Source of the DNA: Nitrobacter vulgaris
GTDB taxonomy: Bacteria > Pseudomonadota > Alphaproteobacteria > Rhizobiales > Xanthobacteraceae
Assembly: GCF_002028545.1 (NCBI RefSeq)
Contig: NZ_MWPQ01000055.1
Span: forward strand, 1 to 64,000
Reading direction: 5' to 3'
DNA length: 64,000 bases
How positions within the stretch are numbered: the first letter of the stretch is position 1; each line of letters begins with the position of its first letter. Positions 16,727 to 26,233 of this stretch are shown one piece after another. A program made the position numbers and the translations under genes. The notes beneath the pieces were generated by a model. That model did not search any database. It had not been told where the DNA came from and saw nothing but the letters and a program-made list of their open reading frames with translations.

Positions 16727-18097
16727 CTACAGCAGCGTCCCGCTCAGGATCAGCACCGCCACGCTGAAGTAGATCATCAGCCCGGTGACGTCGACCAACG
16801 TCGCCACCAGCGGCGCCGAAGCGCTCGCGGGATCGAAGCCGGCGCGTTGCAGCATAAACGGAAGCATCGATCCGGACACCGAGCCGAAAACAACAACGCC
16901 GATCAGCGCAGCCGCGACGGTCAGCCCGATCAGCATCCAGTGCTCGCCATAGTCGTAAATGCCGAGCTTCTGCCAGGCCACCACGCGGACCAGTCCGATG
17001 ACGCCCAGCATGGCGCCGAGGATCAATCCCGTCGGCAGTTCGCGCAGGGCCACGCGCCACCAGTCGCCGAGCTTGACCTCGCGCAGCGCCAGCGCGCGGA
17101 TCAGGAGCGAGGTCGCCTGCGAGCCGGAGTTGCCGCCCGAACTCATGATCAGCGGGATGAACAGCGTCAGCACGATGGCCTTTTCCAGCTCGCCCTCGAA
17201 GTGCTGCATGGCGCTCGCGGTCAATAGCTCGCCGATAAACAGCACGCACAGCCAACCGCCGCGCTTGCGGATCATACCCGGCAGCCCAACCTGCAGATAC
17301 GGTTCGTCAGTCGCCGCCATGCCGCCGAATTTCTGGGCGTCCTCGGTGTTTTCTTCGATGATGGCGTCGATGATGTCGTCGACCGTGACGATGCCGAGGA
17401 CATGCCCGGCCTTGTCCACGACAGGCACCGCCAGCATGTCGTGCCGCGAGATCAGCCGCGCGACCTCTTCGCGATCCGTTAGCGGGGAGGTGGTGATCGG
17501 GGCGCGCGCCAGATCGGCGATCTGGGCCGAAGGCTCACCGGCGATCAGCCGCCGCAACGACACCGCGCCCACCAGCCTTCGCGTGAAGGCGTCCAGTACA
17601 TAGATCGCATAGACCGTCTCGCGGGTCCGTTCGACCTGGCGGATATGCTGTAGGGTCTGCTCCACTGTCCAGGTCGCGGTGACGCTGACGAATTCGGTTG
17701 TCATCATCGCGCCCGCGGTGTTTTCCGGGTAAGTGAGCAGATTCTCGATAGTGGCCCGCGTGTTTCGGTCGAGCCCCTGCATCAGTTCGCTGCGCGCCGG
17801 CTCATCGAGCTGCTGGACGATATCGGCGGCGACGTCCGCCGACATTTCAGTCAATAAGATGATGGCGGTGCGCCGGGGCAGCGAGGCGATGACCTCCGCG
17901 CCGTGATATAGTTCCGGCTTGTCGAGAATCTCGACCGAAGTATCGACCGGCAGAAGCACCAGCACCGCCGCGGCGTCCTGCGGTTCGAGCTGGTTGAGAA
18001 TTTCGACGTTATCGGCGACATGGCCGCCGCTCAGGCGCGAGGCCAGCGCGTACACATCGAGGTCGCCGTCCGTTGTGGCGGTGTGGATATCCGTCAT
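16727..18097 (-). CDS. mgtE: Magnesium transporter MgtE
   Basis: A 456-residue MgtE-type Mg2+ channel of the inner membrane. It has the acidic N-terminal superhelical domain (about 20-130), two CBS domains (about 138-255, with TTEFVSVTATWTVEQ and MLAVPVVDKAGHVLGIVTVDD) that sense cytoplasmic Mg2+, a plug helix, and five membrane segments (about 285-455) with the conserved SSGGNSGSQATSLLIR pore motif. An AAGGTGAG ribosome site precedes the start. A small hairpin (arms CTGCCG, 18114-18129) lies 17 bp upstream; no known Mg riboswitch was recognised. Confidence 0.93.
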   Translation of the reverse strand: MTDIHTATTDGDLDVYALASRLSGGHVADNVEILNQLEPQDAAAVLVLLPVDTSVEILDKPELYHGAEVIASLPRRTAIILLTEMSADVAADIVQQLDEPARSELMQGLDRNTRATIENLLTYPENTAGAMMTTEFVSVTATWTVEQTLQHIRQVERTRETVYAIYVLDAFTRRLVGAVSLRRLIAGEPSAQIADLARAPITTSPLTDREEVARLISRHDMLAVPVVDKAGHVLGIVTVDDIIDAIIEENTEDAQKFGGMAATDEPYLQVGLPGMIRKRGGWLCVLFIGELLTASAMQHFEGELEKAIVLTLFIPLIMSSGGNSGSQATSLLIRALALREVKLGDWWRVALRELPTGLILGAMLGVIGLVRVVAWQKLGIYDYGEHWMLIGLTVAAALIGVVVFGSVSGSMLPFMLQRAGFDPASASAPLVATLVDVTGLMIYFSVAVLILSGTLL

Positions 18098-18364
18098 AGC
18101 TCACCTTCGTGGTCTGCCGGCAACGGCAGGCCTGGCGAGCCCATCAAGCTCTCAGACCGGCGCCGCTGTCGGCGAGGTACCTGGCAAAGTACCTGGACTG
18201 TCGCTTGGCATAATGTCGTGGTTTCCAGTGATGGGCGTGCGACCGAGGCCGCAAGCATCCCGCTTGGCTGACATGATCCTTCAGCCGGACGGCGTCAAGA
18301 AAAAAGCGCGATCACTCAGGTTCGGAAATTTGATGTGACCCTGCGCGACGGCAAGGCGCGCGCC

Positions 18365-18835
18365 TCAAGAAGCCGCCGTCGCAAGCATGTCCAGAATATC
18401 CTCCGGGAAGACCTGTTCGGTAGGCCTCGCGAGTTCGGCGCGCGACCACCAGCGATATTCCGCCATCACCTCGCGTTCAAGCTCGGTCCACGCCCCGCTG
18501 GACACGGCATGATAGCCGGTTCTCACCAGAAAGAACCGCTCGTCGGCCATTACACGCTCGCCGCCGATGAGTTCGAGAACGAATTGGCGCTGCGCGATTT
18601 CCGATCCGACGCTGGCGACACACAGGCCGGTCTCCTCCCATAACTCCCTGATCGCTGCCTGTTCGAAGGTTTCGCCATCGTCGACAGCGCCCCCCGGGGT
18701 CGCCCAAAAGCTTCTGTCCGCCGACGCGCTGTCCTTATGGGCGAAACGAAACAGCAGCAAGCGCTCGTCGGGGCCGAGCAACAGCAGCCGCGCCGCGGGG
18801 CGCAGACGCAGGGAGCCATGCGAGACCGCGCTCAC
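18365..18835 (-). CDS. NUDIX hydrolase
   Basis: A 156-residue NUDIX protein. The box is complete: G in GGAVDDGE, then REL.EETGL ([11 protein letters not shown], about residues 47-75), which binds Mg2+ and cleaves nucleoside-diphosphate-linked substrates. The substrate is not predictable. Translation starts at GTG (18835), which overlaps the yebC stop codon (GTGA), so the two are co-translated. Confidence 0.88.
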   Translation of the reverse strand: MSAVSHGSLRLRPAARLLLLGPDERLLLFRFAHKDSASADRSFWATPGGAVDDGETFEQAAIRELWEETGLCVASVGSEIAQRQFVLELIGGERVMADERFFLVRTGYHAVSSGAWTELEREVMAEYRWWSRAELARPTEQVFPEDILDMLATAAS

Positions 18836-19578
18836 CCCCCCAGCTTCGCCATCAGAGCGTCCGACACCTCAAAGTTGGCATAGACGTTCTGCACGTCGTC
18901 GTGCTCGTTCAGGAGGTCGATCAGCTTGAGCAATTTCTCACCGGTGTCGTCATCGACGGCAACGGTGTTCTGCGGCTTCCAGATCAAGGCGACCTTGCGC
19001 GCCTCGCCGAACCTGGCTTCCAGCGCCTTGGCGGCCTCGCGGAAGGTGTCCTGCGAGGCATAGATTTCGTGGCCGCCCTCGCCCGACACCACGTCGTCGG
19101 CGCCGGCTTCAATGGCAGCTTCCAGCATGTCGTCGGCCGAGGCCTTGCCCGCGTCGTATTCAATAACGCCAAGCCGGTCGAACATAAACGACACCGAGCC
19201 GGTTTCACCGAGATTGCCGCCGGCCTTCGTGAAATACGAACGGATGTCGGAGGCGGCGCGGTTGCGATTGTCTGTCAGCACTTCCATGATAACCGCCACG
19301 CCGCCGGGGCCGTAGCCTTCGTAACGCAGTTCGTCATAGCTCTCGGCATCGTTGCCGCTGGCCTTCTTGATGGCGCGCTCGATGTTGTCCTTGGGCATAT
19401 TTTCTGCCCGCGCCGCGATCATGGCAGCGCGCAGCCGTGCATTCATCGCCGGATCGGGCGCCCCCAGTTTGGCCGCCACCGTGATTTCGCGCGCGAGCTT
19501 GCTGAACAGTTTCGACTTTTGGGCATCCTGCCTGCCCTTTCGGTGCATGATGTTCTTGAATTGGGAATGTCCGGCCAT
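18832..19578 (-). CDS. yebC: YebC/PmpR family protein
   Basis: A 248-residue YebC-family protein (DNA-binding regulator or translation factor for proline-rich stretches, depending on the member). The start [20 protein letters not shown] is the family's N-terminus; an upstream in-frame ATG adds 20 unrelated residues. Conserved parts include [19 protein letters not shown], the acidic middle domain [14 protein letters not shown] and DEVQNVY-like end ([13 protein letters not shown]). It precedes the ruv genes at some distance, as in related genomes, with NUDIX and mgtE between. Confidence 0.93.
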   Translation of the reverse strand: MAGHSQFKNIMHRKGRQDAQKSKLFSKLAREITVAAKLGAPDPAMNARLRAAMIAARAENMPKDNIERAIKKASGNDAESYDELRYEGYGPGGVAVIMEVLTDNRNRAASDIRSYFTKAGGNLGETGSVSFMFDRLGVIEYDAGKASADDMLEAAIEAGADDVVSGEGGHEIYASQDTFREAAKALEARFGEARKVALIWKPQNTVAVDDDTGEKLLKLIDLLNEHDDVQNVYANFEVSDALMAKLGG

Positions 19579-19742
19579 CGGCAGGGTCTCTCTCAAATCC
19601 GGGGCAGGCCCGGCGGCGGCACCGGGCGGCCTCTGCAAAGGTGGAAGCGGCGCGGCGTTATAAGACGGGTTCGCGCCGAATCAAAGACCCGCTCGGCAAT
19701 GTGCGGTGCGGCCATGTCATCGAATCAGAATCCTTCAGCGGA

Positions 19743-20564
19743 TCACGTCCAGAACGACGGCTCTGCCTGCTCGAGCCGTCCGCCGAGCCGCACCGGCGCG
19801 ATTCTGAGCGCGAGCCCCGTCGCGTCGTCGGTCTCGACCGCGACGCCGCTCAAGGTGGCGACGCCGCCCGCCGGCTCGAACCGGGCGCTCGAAATGCCGG
19901 TGGTGAAGCGGCGCAGCGGCTCCTCCCTCTGCATCCCGATCACGGAGTCATAATCGCCGGTCATGCCGGCATCGCTCATATAGGCGGTGCCGCCGGAAAG
20001 GATGCGATGATCCGCCGTTGGCACATGGGTATGCGTTCCCACCACGAGGCTGACACGGCCGTCGCAGAAGAAACCCATGCTTTGCTTTTCGCTGGTCGCT
20101 TCGCCGTGGAAATCCACGACGATCGCGTCCACCGCCTCGCGCAGCGGACAGGCATCTAACTCACGATCGATAGCACGGAAGGGATCGTTGAACGGCTCCA
20201 TGAAGATGCGCGCCATGGCATTGATGACAAGCGCGCGGCGGCCATCCTTGGTGTCGATCAGCATTGCGCCGCGTCCTGGCGTATGACGCGGGAAATTCAG
20301 CGGACGAATGAGCCGCGGCGCCCGCTCGATGAATACCAGCGCCTCTTTCTGATTCCATGCGTGATTGCCGAGGGTGACAGCGTCGGCACCGGCGTCGAGA
20401 AATTCCTGGTAGATCGTCTCCGTGATACCGAAACCGCCGGCCGCATTCTCGCCGTTGACGACGACAAGATCGAGCTTCCATGCGGCAATGATCACCGGCA
20501 GGTGTTCGTTGACCGCGGTGCGCCCGGTCTTGCCGACGACGTCGCCGATAAAAAGAATCCGCAA
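19743..20564 (-). CDS. YmdB-family metallophosphoesterase
   Basis: A 273-residue calcineurin-like phosphoesterase of the TIGR00282/YmdB type, which hydrolyses 2',3'-cyclic nucleotides. Metal-binding motifs are visible in order: GDVVGKTGR (about 7), NGENAAGGFG (about 39), GNHAWNQKE (about 66), DFHGEATSEK (about 150), and GTHTHVPTAD (about 176). The start is 2 bp after the stop of the upstream fau gene, so the two form an operon. Confidence 0.88.
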   Translation of the reverse strand: MRILFIGDVVGKTGRTAVNEHLPVIIAAWKLDLVVVNGENAAGGFGITETIYQEFLDAGADAVTLGNHAWNQKEALVFIERAPRLIRPLNFPRHTPGRGAMLIDTKDGRRALVINAMARIFMEPFNDPFRAIDRELDACPLREAVDAIVVDFHGEATSEKQSMGFFCDGRVSLVVGTHTHVPTADHRILSGGTAYMSDAGMTGDYDSVIGMQREEPLRRFTTGISSARFEPAGGVATLSGVAVETDDATGLALRIAPVRLGGRLEQAEPSFWT

Positions 20565-20566
20565 CC

Positions 20567-21154
20567 TTATAAACTCCGGAAATCGAACAGATCGGTTTCG
20601 GTTAGCACATAATCGAGCCGGACGTCGTGGGGCAGTGCCGGCACCTGCGGTATCTCCTGCACCGTAAAAGCAAGACCGATCGCGACAAGGGTCTTATGTC
20701 GCCGCAGAGCCTCAAGCGTGCGGTCGTAATAGCCGGCGCCATAGCCGATACGATGGCCGGCGCGGTCGAACGCGACGAGCGGAACCAGCACGATATCCGG
20801 GACGACCTCGGCCGCAGTGGCGGACGGCTCGGAAATCCCGAACGCGCCGGGCACCAGCGCCGCGCCTTGCTTCCACGCGCGGAACGCCAGCGCGGCGTCA
20901 GGCCGTGAGATTGCCGGCATCGCAAGCGCCGCGCCCTGCCTGGCGAGGCTCTGCATCAGCGGCACGGGATCAATCTCGCTGCGGATCGGCGCGTAGCCGG
21001 CGACGACTGTTGATGACGTTATATCGAGGGGCGGCATCCGTGCCGCCATCGCGACCGCCGCACCGGCGCGCTGCTGTGGATCCAACGCATCGCGACGAGC
21101 CAGTGCGGCGGCGCGCAATTCGTTCTTGGGTGGAGCGTCAGAGGAAATCGACAT
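20567..21154 (-). CDS. fau: 5-formyltetrahydrofolate cyclo-ligase
   Basis: A 195-residue enzyme that converts 5-formyl-THF to 5,10-methenyl-THF with ATP. It shows the N-terminal LRAAALARRDAL helix, the GYAPIRSEIDP segment and the GYGAGYYDRTLE motif (about 140-151). The gene order zapA - 6S RNA - fau on one strand is conserved in many proteobacteria. Its 5' region carries an interspersed repeat starting 10 bp before the start codon. Confidence 0.92.
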   Translation of the reverse strand: MSISSDAPPKNELRAAALARRDALDPQQRAGAAVAMAARMPPLDITSSTVVAGYAPIRSEIDPVPLMQSLARQGAALAMPAISRPDAALAFRAWKQGAALVPGAFGISEPSATAAEVVPDIVLVPLVAFDRAGHRIGYGAGYYDRTLEALRRHKTLVAIGLAFTVQEIPQVPALPHDVRLDYVLTETDLFDFRSL

Positions 21155-21164
21155 GCAGAATGTT

Positions 21165-21265
21165 TATAGCGTTTTTTAGCAAAGGGGCCCGGTTCGTTCG
21201 ACGAAAGCGTCAAGACAAAAATCACGGAGCCTAGCTTCTGGTCCCGTCAGAAGCAGAGCCGCTAA
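21165..21265. repeat. Interspersed repeat A, copy in the fau-6S gap
   Basis: Begins TATAGCGTTTT and ends with a hairpin (arms GCTTCTG 21234-21240 and CAGAAGC 21248-21254) followed by GCCGCTAA. The order of blocks matches the copy at 61547-61645, with substitutions. Confidence 0.6.
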
Positions 21266-21340
21266 CAGTTCAAAGCGAGCGACATGAAACTAGAAACCCG
21301 GCAATGCGGACAAATTTACAAAGTCTGCGACTGCTATGGC

Positions 21341-21498
21341 GGGCATAACAATCGAATAGCGCAAAGGGAAGCGCGAAGCCGCAATCGCCGTTGGAGCGCT
21401 CGATCCCGGAGTTCCCTACGAAAGTAGGTGGGCACCATATGTCCGGGTCCACGGACCCGGCCAGGGACAGTTCCCTTAAGGATCGATAAGGCCCCGGG
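21341..21498 (-). ncRNA. ssrS: 6S RNA (SsrS)
   Basis: The minus strand here shows the 6S RNA pattern and sits at the usual place between zapA and fau. The 5' side (GGGGCCTTATCGATCC, about 21493-21478) pairs with the 3' side (GGGATCGAGCGCTCC, about 21407-21393) to make the closing stem. Inside, the apical part holds a perfect hairpin with arms CCGGGTCC/GGACCCGG (21443-21460). The sequence around CCTTAAGGGAACTGTCCC is what I recall from Bradyrhizobium 6S RNA, which is about 158 nt. 6S RNA traps housekeeping RNA polymerase in stationary phase. Both ends are approximate. Confidence 0.8.
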
Positions 21499-21499
21499 G

Positions 21500-21786
21500 A
21501 TGTATGGCTCCTGACGCGCGACGCAGCCTCGCATTGCGGAATGTATCTACGATGAGCAGCGAGCGCCAGTGCGACACGCTATCAGGCACGAACTTTCATG
21601 GTTGCTGTAAAAGATCTAGAAACGCGCACACCTCGACCAGATCAGTGTTGAAGCGAGATACTTCCAATATCGCAAACCGATCCAGATTCAGGATAACTCA
21701 GGCTCTGCCCACTGCATATGTGCGTGCGCGTTCCATTGGGCAGGCATCTCATAATTGCGATCAATCAAAGCCTGTCATTCGAATAC
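21500..21786. other. Non-coding region between 6S RNA and zapA
   Basis: No supported gene. It probably holds the 6S promoter (minus strand) and the zapA 3' region. An open frame on the plus strand here has unnatural composition and runs antisense into zapA, so it is not accepted. Confidence 0.4.
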
Positions 21787-22170
21787 TTACCCGATGGCGA
21801 TGCCGCCGCCGACGGTGCGGTTTAACATCTGCGTGGTCTTCTCGATGCGGTGGGCCGCCATGTTCAGCGCGGCGACAACCGCTGTCTGCGTAGCGCGTGC
21901 GCGCTCGGCGGCCGCAGCGCGCACATCGCGCAATGCCTTGAGCTCTTCCTCCAGCGCCCGGATGCGCTGTTGCGCATCCAGCAGTTCGTCGGAGGTTACC
22001 AGCGCTGCCATGACCTCGAGCCGCTGGTCGCCGATCTCGCCGAACTTGCCGCGCAATTGGCCGATACGGCTTTCCAGATCGCCTGCAAGCTTCAGCAACC
22101 GGTCTTCCTGGCCATCCTCGCAGGCCATCCGGTACTGGCGGCTATTGATCGTCACGTTGACGTGGCTCAT
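21787..22170 (-). CDS. zapA: Cell division protein ZapA
   Basis: ZapA binds FtsZ and promotes bundling of protofilaments at the division site. The 127 residues begin VNVTINSRQYRMACEDGQEDRL (the globular head) and continue into a coiled coil (about 65-105, DELLDAQQRIRALEEELKAL). The start overlaps the stop of the upstream DUF4164 gene by 4 bp (ATGA). 6S RNA follows about 290 bp downstream. Confidence 0.9.
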   Translation of the reverse strand: MSHVNVTINSRQYRMACEDGQEDRLLKLAGDLESRIGQLRGKFGEIGDQRLEVMAALVTSDELLDAQQRIRALEEELKALRDVRAAAAERARATQTAVVAALNMAAHRIEKTTQMLNRTVGGGIAIG

Positions 22171-22499
22171 GGCTTCTCTCCCGCCGCCTCGAGCACGGAC
22201 TTGATAGTGCCGATCGCCGCGTCGAGCTTTTCGGCGATCTCGCGATTGGTGCGCTCGAGCTTGCGGGTGCGCACCAGCGATCCGTCGAGCTCATCCGCAA
22301 GGCGCGAACGATCCGCACCCAAAGCCTGAATACGGCTCGCTAGCTCGTCCTCATTGCGGTCGGCATCGCGCCGTCGCTCCACCGCTCTCTCCAGCGCATC
22401 AAGCGCGGCCGTCAGTCGCCGGGTTGCAGCGTCGATATCGGTTCCGCCACTATTGGCCGGTTCAGCACTGCCGGAACGATTGGCCGGTTGGTCGTTCAT
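22167..22499 (-). CDS. DUF4164 family coiled-coil protein
   Basis: A 110-residue, largely helical protein beginning MNDQPANRSGSAEPANSGG and then a heptad-rich region (about 25-95, RLTAALDALERAVERRRDA and RTRKLERTNREIAEKLDAA). DUF4164 proteins are commonly found next to zapA in Rhizobiales. Overlap with zapA implies co-expression; a role as a ZapB-like partner is plausible but only inferred from the coiled coil and position. Confidence 0.8.
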   Translation of the reverse strand: MNDQPANRSGSAEPANSGGTDIDAATRRLTAALDALERAVERRRDADRNEDELASRIQALGADRSRLADELDGSLVRTRKLERTNREIAEKLDAAIGTIKSVLEAAGEKP

Positions 22500-22780
22500 G
22501 TTCGTCCTGCGCGCCTTTGGGCCAACTGCCGGCCAGACTACAAAGGTGCGGCTCGGCAAGCCCTTAGGGACCGAAATTTACGTGGCGGACGAGGCCAACG
22601 CAACGCCGCTGCAAAACTATGCACCGCAAAACATTCTCGCCCTAAGGAGGGCCTCCCGCCCCTTGGACTCCGCCGACGCAGGTGCTATGCCCCCGGCAAG
22701 CTAGTTTTTACCCCCTTGGACACCATCGGATTCCCATGCAAACCGTCAGCCCTCCTCCCTATCAGGATCGGATATCTCCC

Positions 22781-24766
22781 ATGCCGACCGTCGATTCCTC
22801 CCGTATGGCAAATGCAATCCGCGCGCTCGCGATGGATGGTGTAGAAAAAGCAAAATCGGGCCATCCCGGCCTGCCGATGGGCATGGCCGACGTCGCCACG
22901 GTGCTGTTCACCAAGTTCCTGAAATACGACGCCGCCGATCCGCACTGGCCGGACCGCGACCGCTTCATCCTCTCCGCCGGCCACGGTTCGATGCTGCTTT
23001 ATGCGTTGTTGTACCTGACGGGCAACAAGGACATGACGCTCGATCAGCTCAAGAATTTCCGGCAGCTCAACTCCAAGACGCCGGGCCATCCCGAGAACTT
23101 CATCACCGACGGCGTCGAAACCACCACCGGCCCGCTCGGCCAGGGCGTCGCCACCTCGGTCGGCTTTGCGCTGGCGGAGCGCCTGCTGGCCGCGGAGTTC
23201 AGCAGTGAAGTGGTCGACCACTACACCTATGTGCTGTGCTCCGACGGCGATCTGATGGAAGGCATCAGCCATGAGGCGATCGCGCTGGCTGGTCACCTCA
23301 AGCTCAACAAGCTGATCTTCCTTTACGATGATAACGGCATCACCATTGACGGCCCGATCTCGCTGGCCGACGACGTCGATCAGGTGGCGCGTTTCAAGGC
23401 GTGCGGCTGGGACGCAAAACGGATCGACGGCCACGATCAGAAGGCGATCGCCGCCGCAATCCGCCGGGCGCAAAAATCCGACAAACCGTCGCTGATCGCC
23501 TGCAAGACCATTATCGGTTTCGGCGCCCCCACCAGGGCCGGCACGTCCAAGGCGCACGGCGAAGCGCTCGGCGCGGAAGAACTCGCAGGCGCGAAGAAAG
23601 CCCTCGGCTGGGATTACGGCCCCTTCGAAATTCCCGACGATGTCCTCAAGGTCTGGCGAAGCGCTGGACGCAAGGGCAAGCGGCACAACAAGGAGTGGCG
23701 CGCGCGATTCGCAGCCCGGCCAGAGGCGGAGCGAGACGAATTCAAGCGCCGCGTCATTGACCGCAAGCCGTCTCAAAACCTCGCCGAGGTGATCCGCAAG
23801 CTCAAGGACAAACTGGTCGCCGAGCCGCCGACGGTCGCCACCCGCAAAGCCAGCGAATTGGCGCTCGAGGTGCTGGTTCCGGCGGTGCCGGAACTGCTGC
23901 TCGGCTCCGCCGACCTCACGCCGTCCAACAACACCCGCACCAAGGGTCTAAAAGAAGTGCAGCCTGGCCACTACGATGGCCGCTACATCCACTACGGCAT
24001 CCGCGAACTCGGCATGGCCGCGGCCATGAATGGCATCGCCCTGCATGGCGGATATGCCCCGGCCGGCGGCACCTTCATGTGCTTCGCCGACTATGCCCGC
24101 CCGGCGATGCGCATTTCGGCGCTGGCGCATATTCCCACGATCTACATCATGACGCACGACTCGATCGGACTTGGCGAGGATGGCCCGACCCATCAGCCGG
24201 TCGAGCATCTGGCAAGCTTGCGCGCGATGCCAAACATGCGCGTGTTCCGCCCCGCCGATGCGGTCGAGACCGCCGAGTGTTGGCAGCTCGCTCTGGAGCG
24301 GCCAAAGGGACCGACGGTTCTGGCGCTGTCCCGCCAGAACCTCACGCCGGTGCGTAAGACCGCGCATGCGGACAATCGCTGCGCGCACGGTGCCTATGAG
24401 CTGGTCGCGGCCAATGGCGAGGCGAAGGTGTCGATTTTCGCGACCGGATCCGAAGTTGAGATCGCCGTCGCCGCACAACAGCAACTGTCCCAGCGCGGCA
24501 TCGCGTCGCGGGTGGTTTCGGTACCCTCGCTCGAGCTATTGCTCGAGCAGCCCGAGGATCGCCGGCAGGCGATTATTGGCAAGGCGCCTGTCAAGATCGC
24601 CGTGGAAGCGGCTGTGCGCTTCGGGTGGGATGCTGTGATCGGGGCGGACGGACTTTTCGTCGGCATGCACAGTTTCGGTCACAGCGCTCCTGCCAAGGAC
24701 CTCTACAAGCATTTCGGCATTACCGCCGAAGCCGTGGTCAAAGCGGTGGAGACGCGCCTTGGTTGA
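22781..24766 (+). CDS. tkt: Transketolase
   Basis: A 661-residue thiamine-diphosphate enzyme that moves two-carbon units in the pentose phosphate or Calvin cycle. The start [20 protein letters not shown] follows family practice; the frame is open 33 codons more. Motifs: [13 protein letters not shown] (about 25), the ThDP motif [13 protein letters not shown] (about 155) ending in DDNGITIDG, and [15 protein letters not shown] (about 460) in the pyrimidine-binding half. It leads a plus-strand run tkt-gap-pgk-fba. No cbb genes such as Rubisco are in the window, so autotrophy cannot be judged. Confidence 0.95.
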   Translation: MPTVDSSRMANAIRALAMDGVEKAKSGHPGLPMGMADVATVLFTKFLKYDAADPHWPDRDRFILSAGHGSMLLYALLYLTGNKDMTLDQLKNFRQLNSKTPGHPENFITDGVETTTGPLGQGVATSVGFALAERLLAAEFSSEVVDHYTYVLCSDGDLMEGISHEAIALAGHLKLNKLIFLYDDNGITIDGPISLADDVDQVARFKACGWDAKRIDGHDQKAIAAAIRRAQKSDKPSLIACKTIIGFGAPTRAGTSKAHGEALGAEELAGAKKALGWDYGPFEIPDDVLKVWRSAGRKGKRHNKEWRARFAARPEAERDEFKRRVIDRKPSQNLAEVIRKLKDKLVAEPPTVATRKASELALEVLVPAVPELLLGSADLTPSNNTRTKGLKEVQPGHYDGRYIHYGIRELGMAAAMNGIALHGGYAPAGGTFMCFADYARPAMRISALAHIPTIYIMTHDSIGLGEDGPTHQPVEHLASLRAMPNMRVFRPADAVETAECWQLALERPKGPTVLALSRQNLTPVRKTAHADNRCAHGAYELVAANGEAKVSIFATGSEVEIAVAAQQQLSQRGIASRVVSVPSLELLLEQPEDRRQAIIGKAPVKIAVEAAVRFGWDAVIGADGLFVGMHSFGHSAPAKDLYKHFGITAEAVVKAVETRLG

Positions 24767-24919
24767 GGTTGAGATTGCCTCAATATCAAAAAGGCGCTAG
24801 CTAAAAACCGTGGAATGGATTTGGCCATTCGCTGCTCGGCCAATCATGGGCCCTGGATGCGAATGGAGAATCCAAAATTCCGCTGGCAACTTACATTTGC
24901 TGGCGGTCTCTGTGATTTC

Positions 24920-24977
24920 AACATTCGGGAAGATGCTCGCTGAAATGGGCATTCGAATGTTAAAATCGGACCGCTAG
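24920..24977. repeat. Interspersed repeat B, copy 1
   Basis: Starts AACATTCG and has the inverted CGAATGTT at 24954-24961, then ATCGGACCGCTAG. The copy at 52116-52172 has the same order: AACATTCG, CGCTGAAA, GCGAATGT, ATCGGGCCACTAG. The ends can fold on themselves. Confidence 0.6.
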
Positions 24978-25027
24978 ACATTACCAATGGTCACGGCCTG
25001 GCAGAACCGGGCGAAAAGGCGTTGACG

Positions 25028-25056
25028 CTGCGCGCGCAAAATGTGGTTGCGCGCAG
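25028..25056 (+). promoter_or_regulatory. Hairpin in the gap 5' leader
   Basis: Arms CTGCGCGC (25028-25035) and GCGCGCAG (25049-25056) with a 13-base loop, 32 bp upstream of the gap start and just before its ribosome site. It may stabilise or control the mRNA; function is inferred. Confidence 0.4.
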
Positions 25057-25088
25057 GGAACGTCACCCATTTGAAGGAGAATGAAGAT

Positions 25089-26096
25089 ATGGCAGTCCGG
25101 GTCGCAATCAACGGGTTTGGCCGCATTGGCCGCAATGTTTTGCGCGCCGTTTACGAGGCCGGCCGCGACGAAATCGAGATCGTCGCCATCAACGATCTCG
25201 GCCCGGTGGAAACCAACGCGCACCTGTTGCGCTTCGACTCGGTGCACGGCCGCTTCCCTTTCGAGGTGAAGGTCGAAGGCGACAGCATCGTGATCGGCAA
25301 GAAAAAGATCAAGGTGATCGCCGAGCGTGATCCATCGAAACTGCCCTGGAAGGAACTCGGCATCGACATCGCGATGGAGTGCACAGGCCTCTTCACCGCG
25401 AAAGAAAAAGCCTCCGCACATCTCACCGCCGGCGCCAAGCGCGTGCTGGTATCGGCTCCGGCCGAAGGCGCCGACATGACCGTGGTCTACGGCGTCAACC
25501 ACGACAAGCTGACGAAGGACCATCTGGTCGTTTCGAACGGTTCCTGCACCACCAACTGTCTCGCTCCGGTGGCGAAGGTCCTCAACGATCTGGTCGGCAT
25601 CGAAACCGGGTTCATGACCACGATCCACGCCTATACCGGCGACCAGCCGACGCTCGACACCATGCACAAGGATCTCTATCGCGGCCGCGCCGCGGCTCTC
25701 TCGATGGTCCCGACCTCGACCGGCGCCGCGAGGGCGATCGGCCTGGTGTTGCCCGAGTTGAAGGGCAAGCTTGACGGCGTCGCGATCCGCGTACCGACGC
25801 CGAACGTCTCGGTGGTCGATCTCAAGGTGATCGCCAAGAAGGAGACCACCACCAACGAAATCAACGAGGCGATGAAGCGGGCTGCATCACAGGAGCTGAA
25901 GGGCATCCTCGGCACCACGGACCAGCCCAATGTCTCGAGCGACTTCAACCACGATTCGCACTCCTCGACGCTCCACATCGACCAGACCAAAGTGCAGAAC
26001 GGCACGCTGGTGCGCGTGTTGTCGTGGTACGATAATGAATGGGGCTTCTCCAACCGCATGACTGACACCGCCGTAGCAATGGCGAAGCTGATCTGA
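25089..26096 (+). CDS. gap: Glyceraldehyde-3-phosphate dehydrogenase
   Basis: A 335-residue type I GAPDH. The start [20 protein letters not shown] carries the NAD-binding GFGRIGR motif and is preceded by GAAGGAGA. The catalytic Cys is in [12 protein letters not shown] (about 152) and the catalytic His in IHAYTGDQ (about 178); [13 protein letters not shown] is near the C-terminus. It interconverts glyceraldehyde-3-phosphate and 1,3-bisphosphoglycerate. It is followed by pgk after a strong hairpin. Confidence 0.96.
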   Translation: MAVRVAINGFGRIGRNVLRAVYEAGRDEIEIVAINDLGPVETNAHLLRFDSVHGRFPFEVKVEGDSIVIGKKKIKVIAERDPSKLPWKELGIDIAMECTGLFTAKEKASAHLTAGAKRVLVSAPAEGADMTVVYGVNHDKLTKDHLVVSNGSCTTNCLAPVAKVLNDLVGIETGFMTTIHAYTGDQPTLDTMHKDLYRGRAAALSMVPTSTGAARAIGLVLPELKGKLDGVAIRVPTPNVSVVDLKVIAKKETTTNEINEAMKRAASQELKGILGTTDQPNVSSDFNHDSHSSTLHIDQTKVQNGTLVRVLSWYDNEWGFSNRMTDTAVAMAKLI

Positions 26097-26111
26097 GACC
26101 ACGTGTCCGGG

Positions 26112-26139
26112 CGCATCGCGGCGCACGCGCCGCGATGCG
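26112..26139 (+). promoter_or_regulatory. Strong hairpin between gap and pgk
   Basis: A perfect 13-bp inverted repeat, arms CGCATCGCGGCGC (26112-26124) and its complement (26127-26139), with a 2-base centre. There is no T run, so it is more likely an RNA-stability or processing element, or a partial terminator setting the gap:pgk ratio. Confidence 0.5.
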
Positions 26140-26233
26140 GAACCGGCGCCATTCATACCGCAACTTTTCCTGCGTGGCGGTCCCGGTTTGCGGCGCACCG
26201 TTGACGCGGCACCATGTTCGGGACATCCAGACC

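Larger units (their letters stand above)
24767..25088. other. tkt-gap intergenic region
   Basis: No gene. It contains an interspersed repeat (24920-24977) and a hairpin in the leader of gap (25028-25056). TTGACG at 25022 may be a -35 element of a gap promoter, but no clear -10 was found. Confidence 0.5.

Noticed and set aside
18098-18364. Possible Mg2+ riboswitch in the mgtE leader
   Set aside because: Only a 6-bp hairpin and a short direct repeat (GTACCTGG twice) were found; no known riboswitch pattern.
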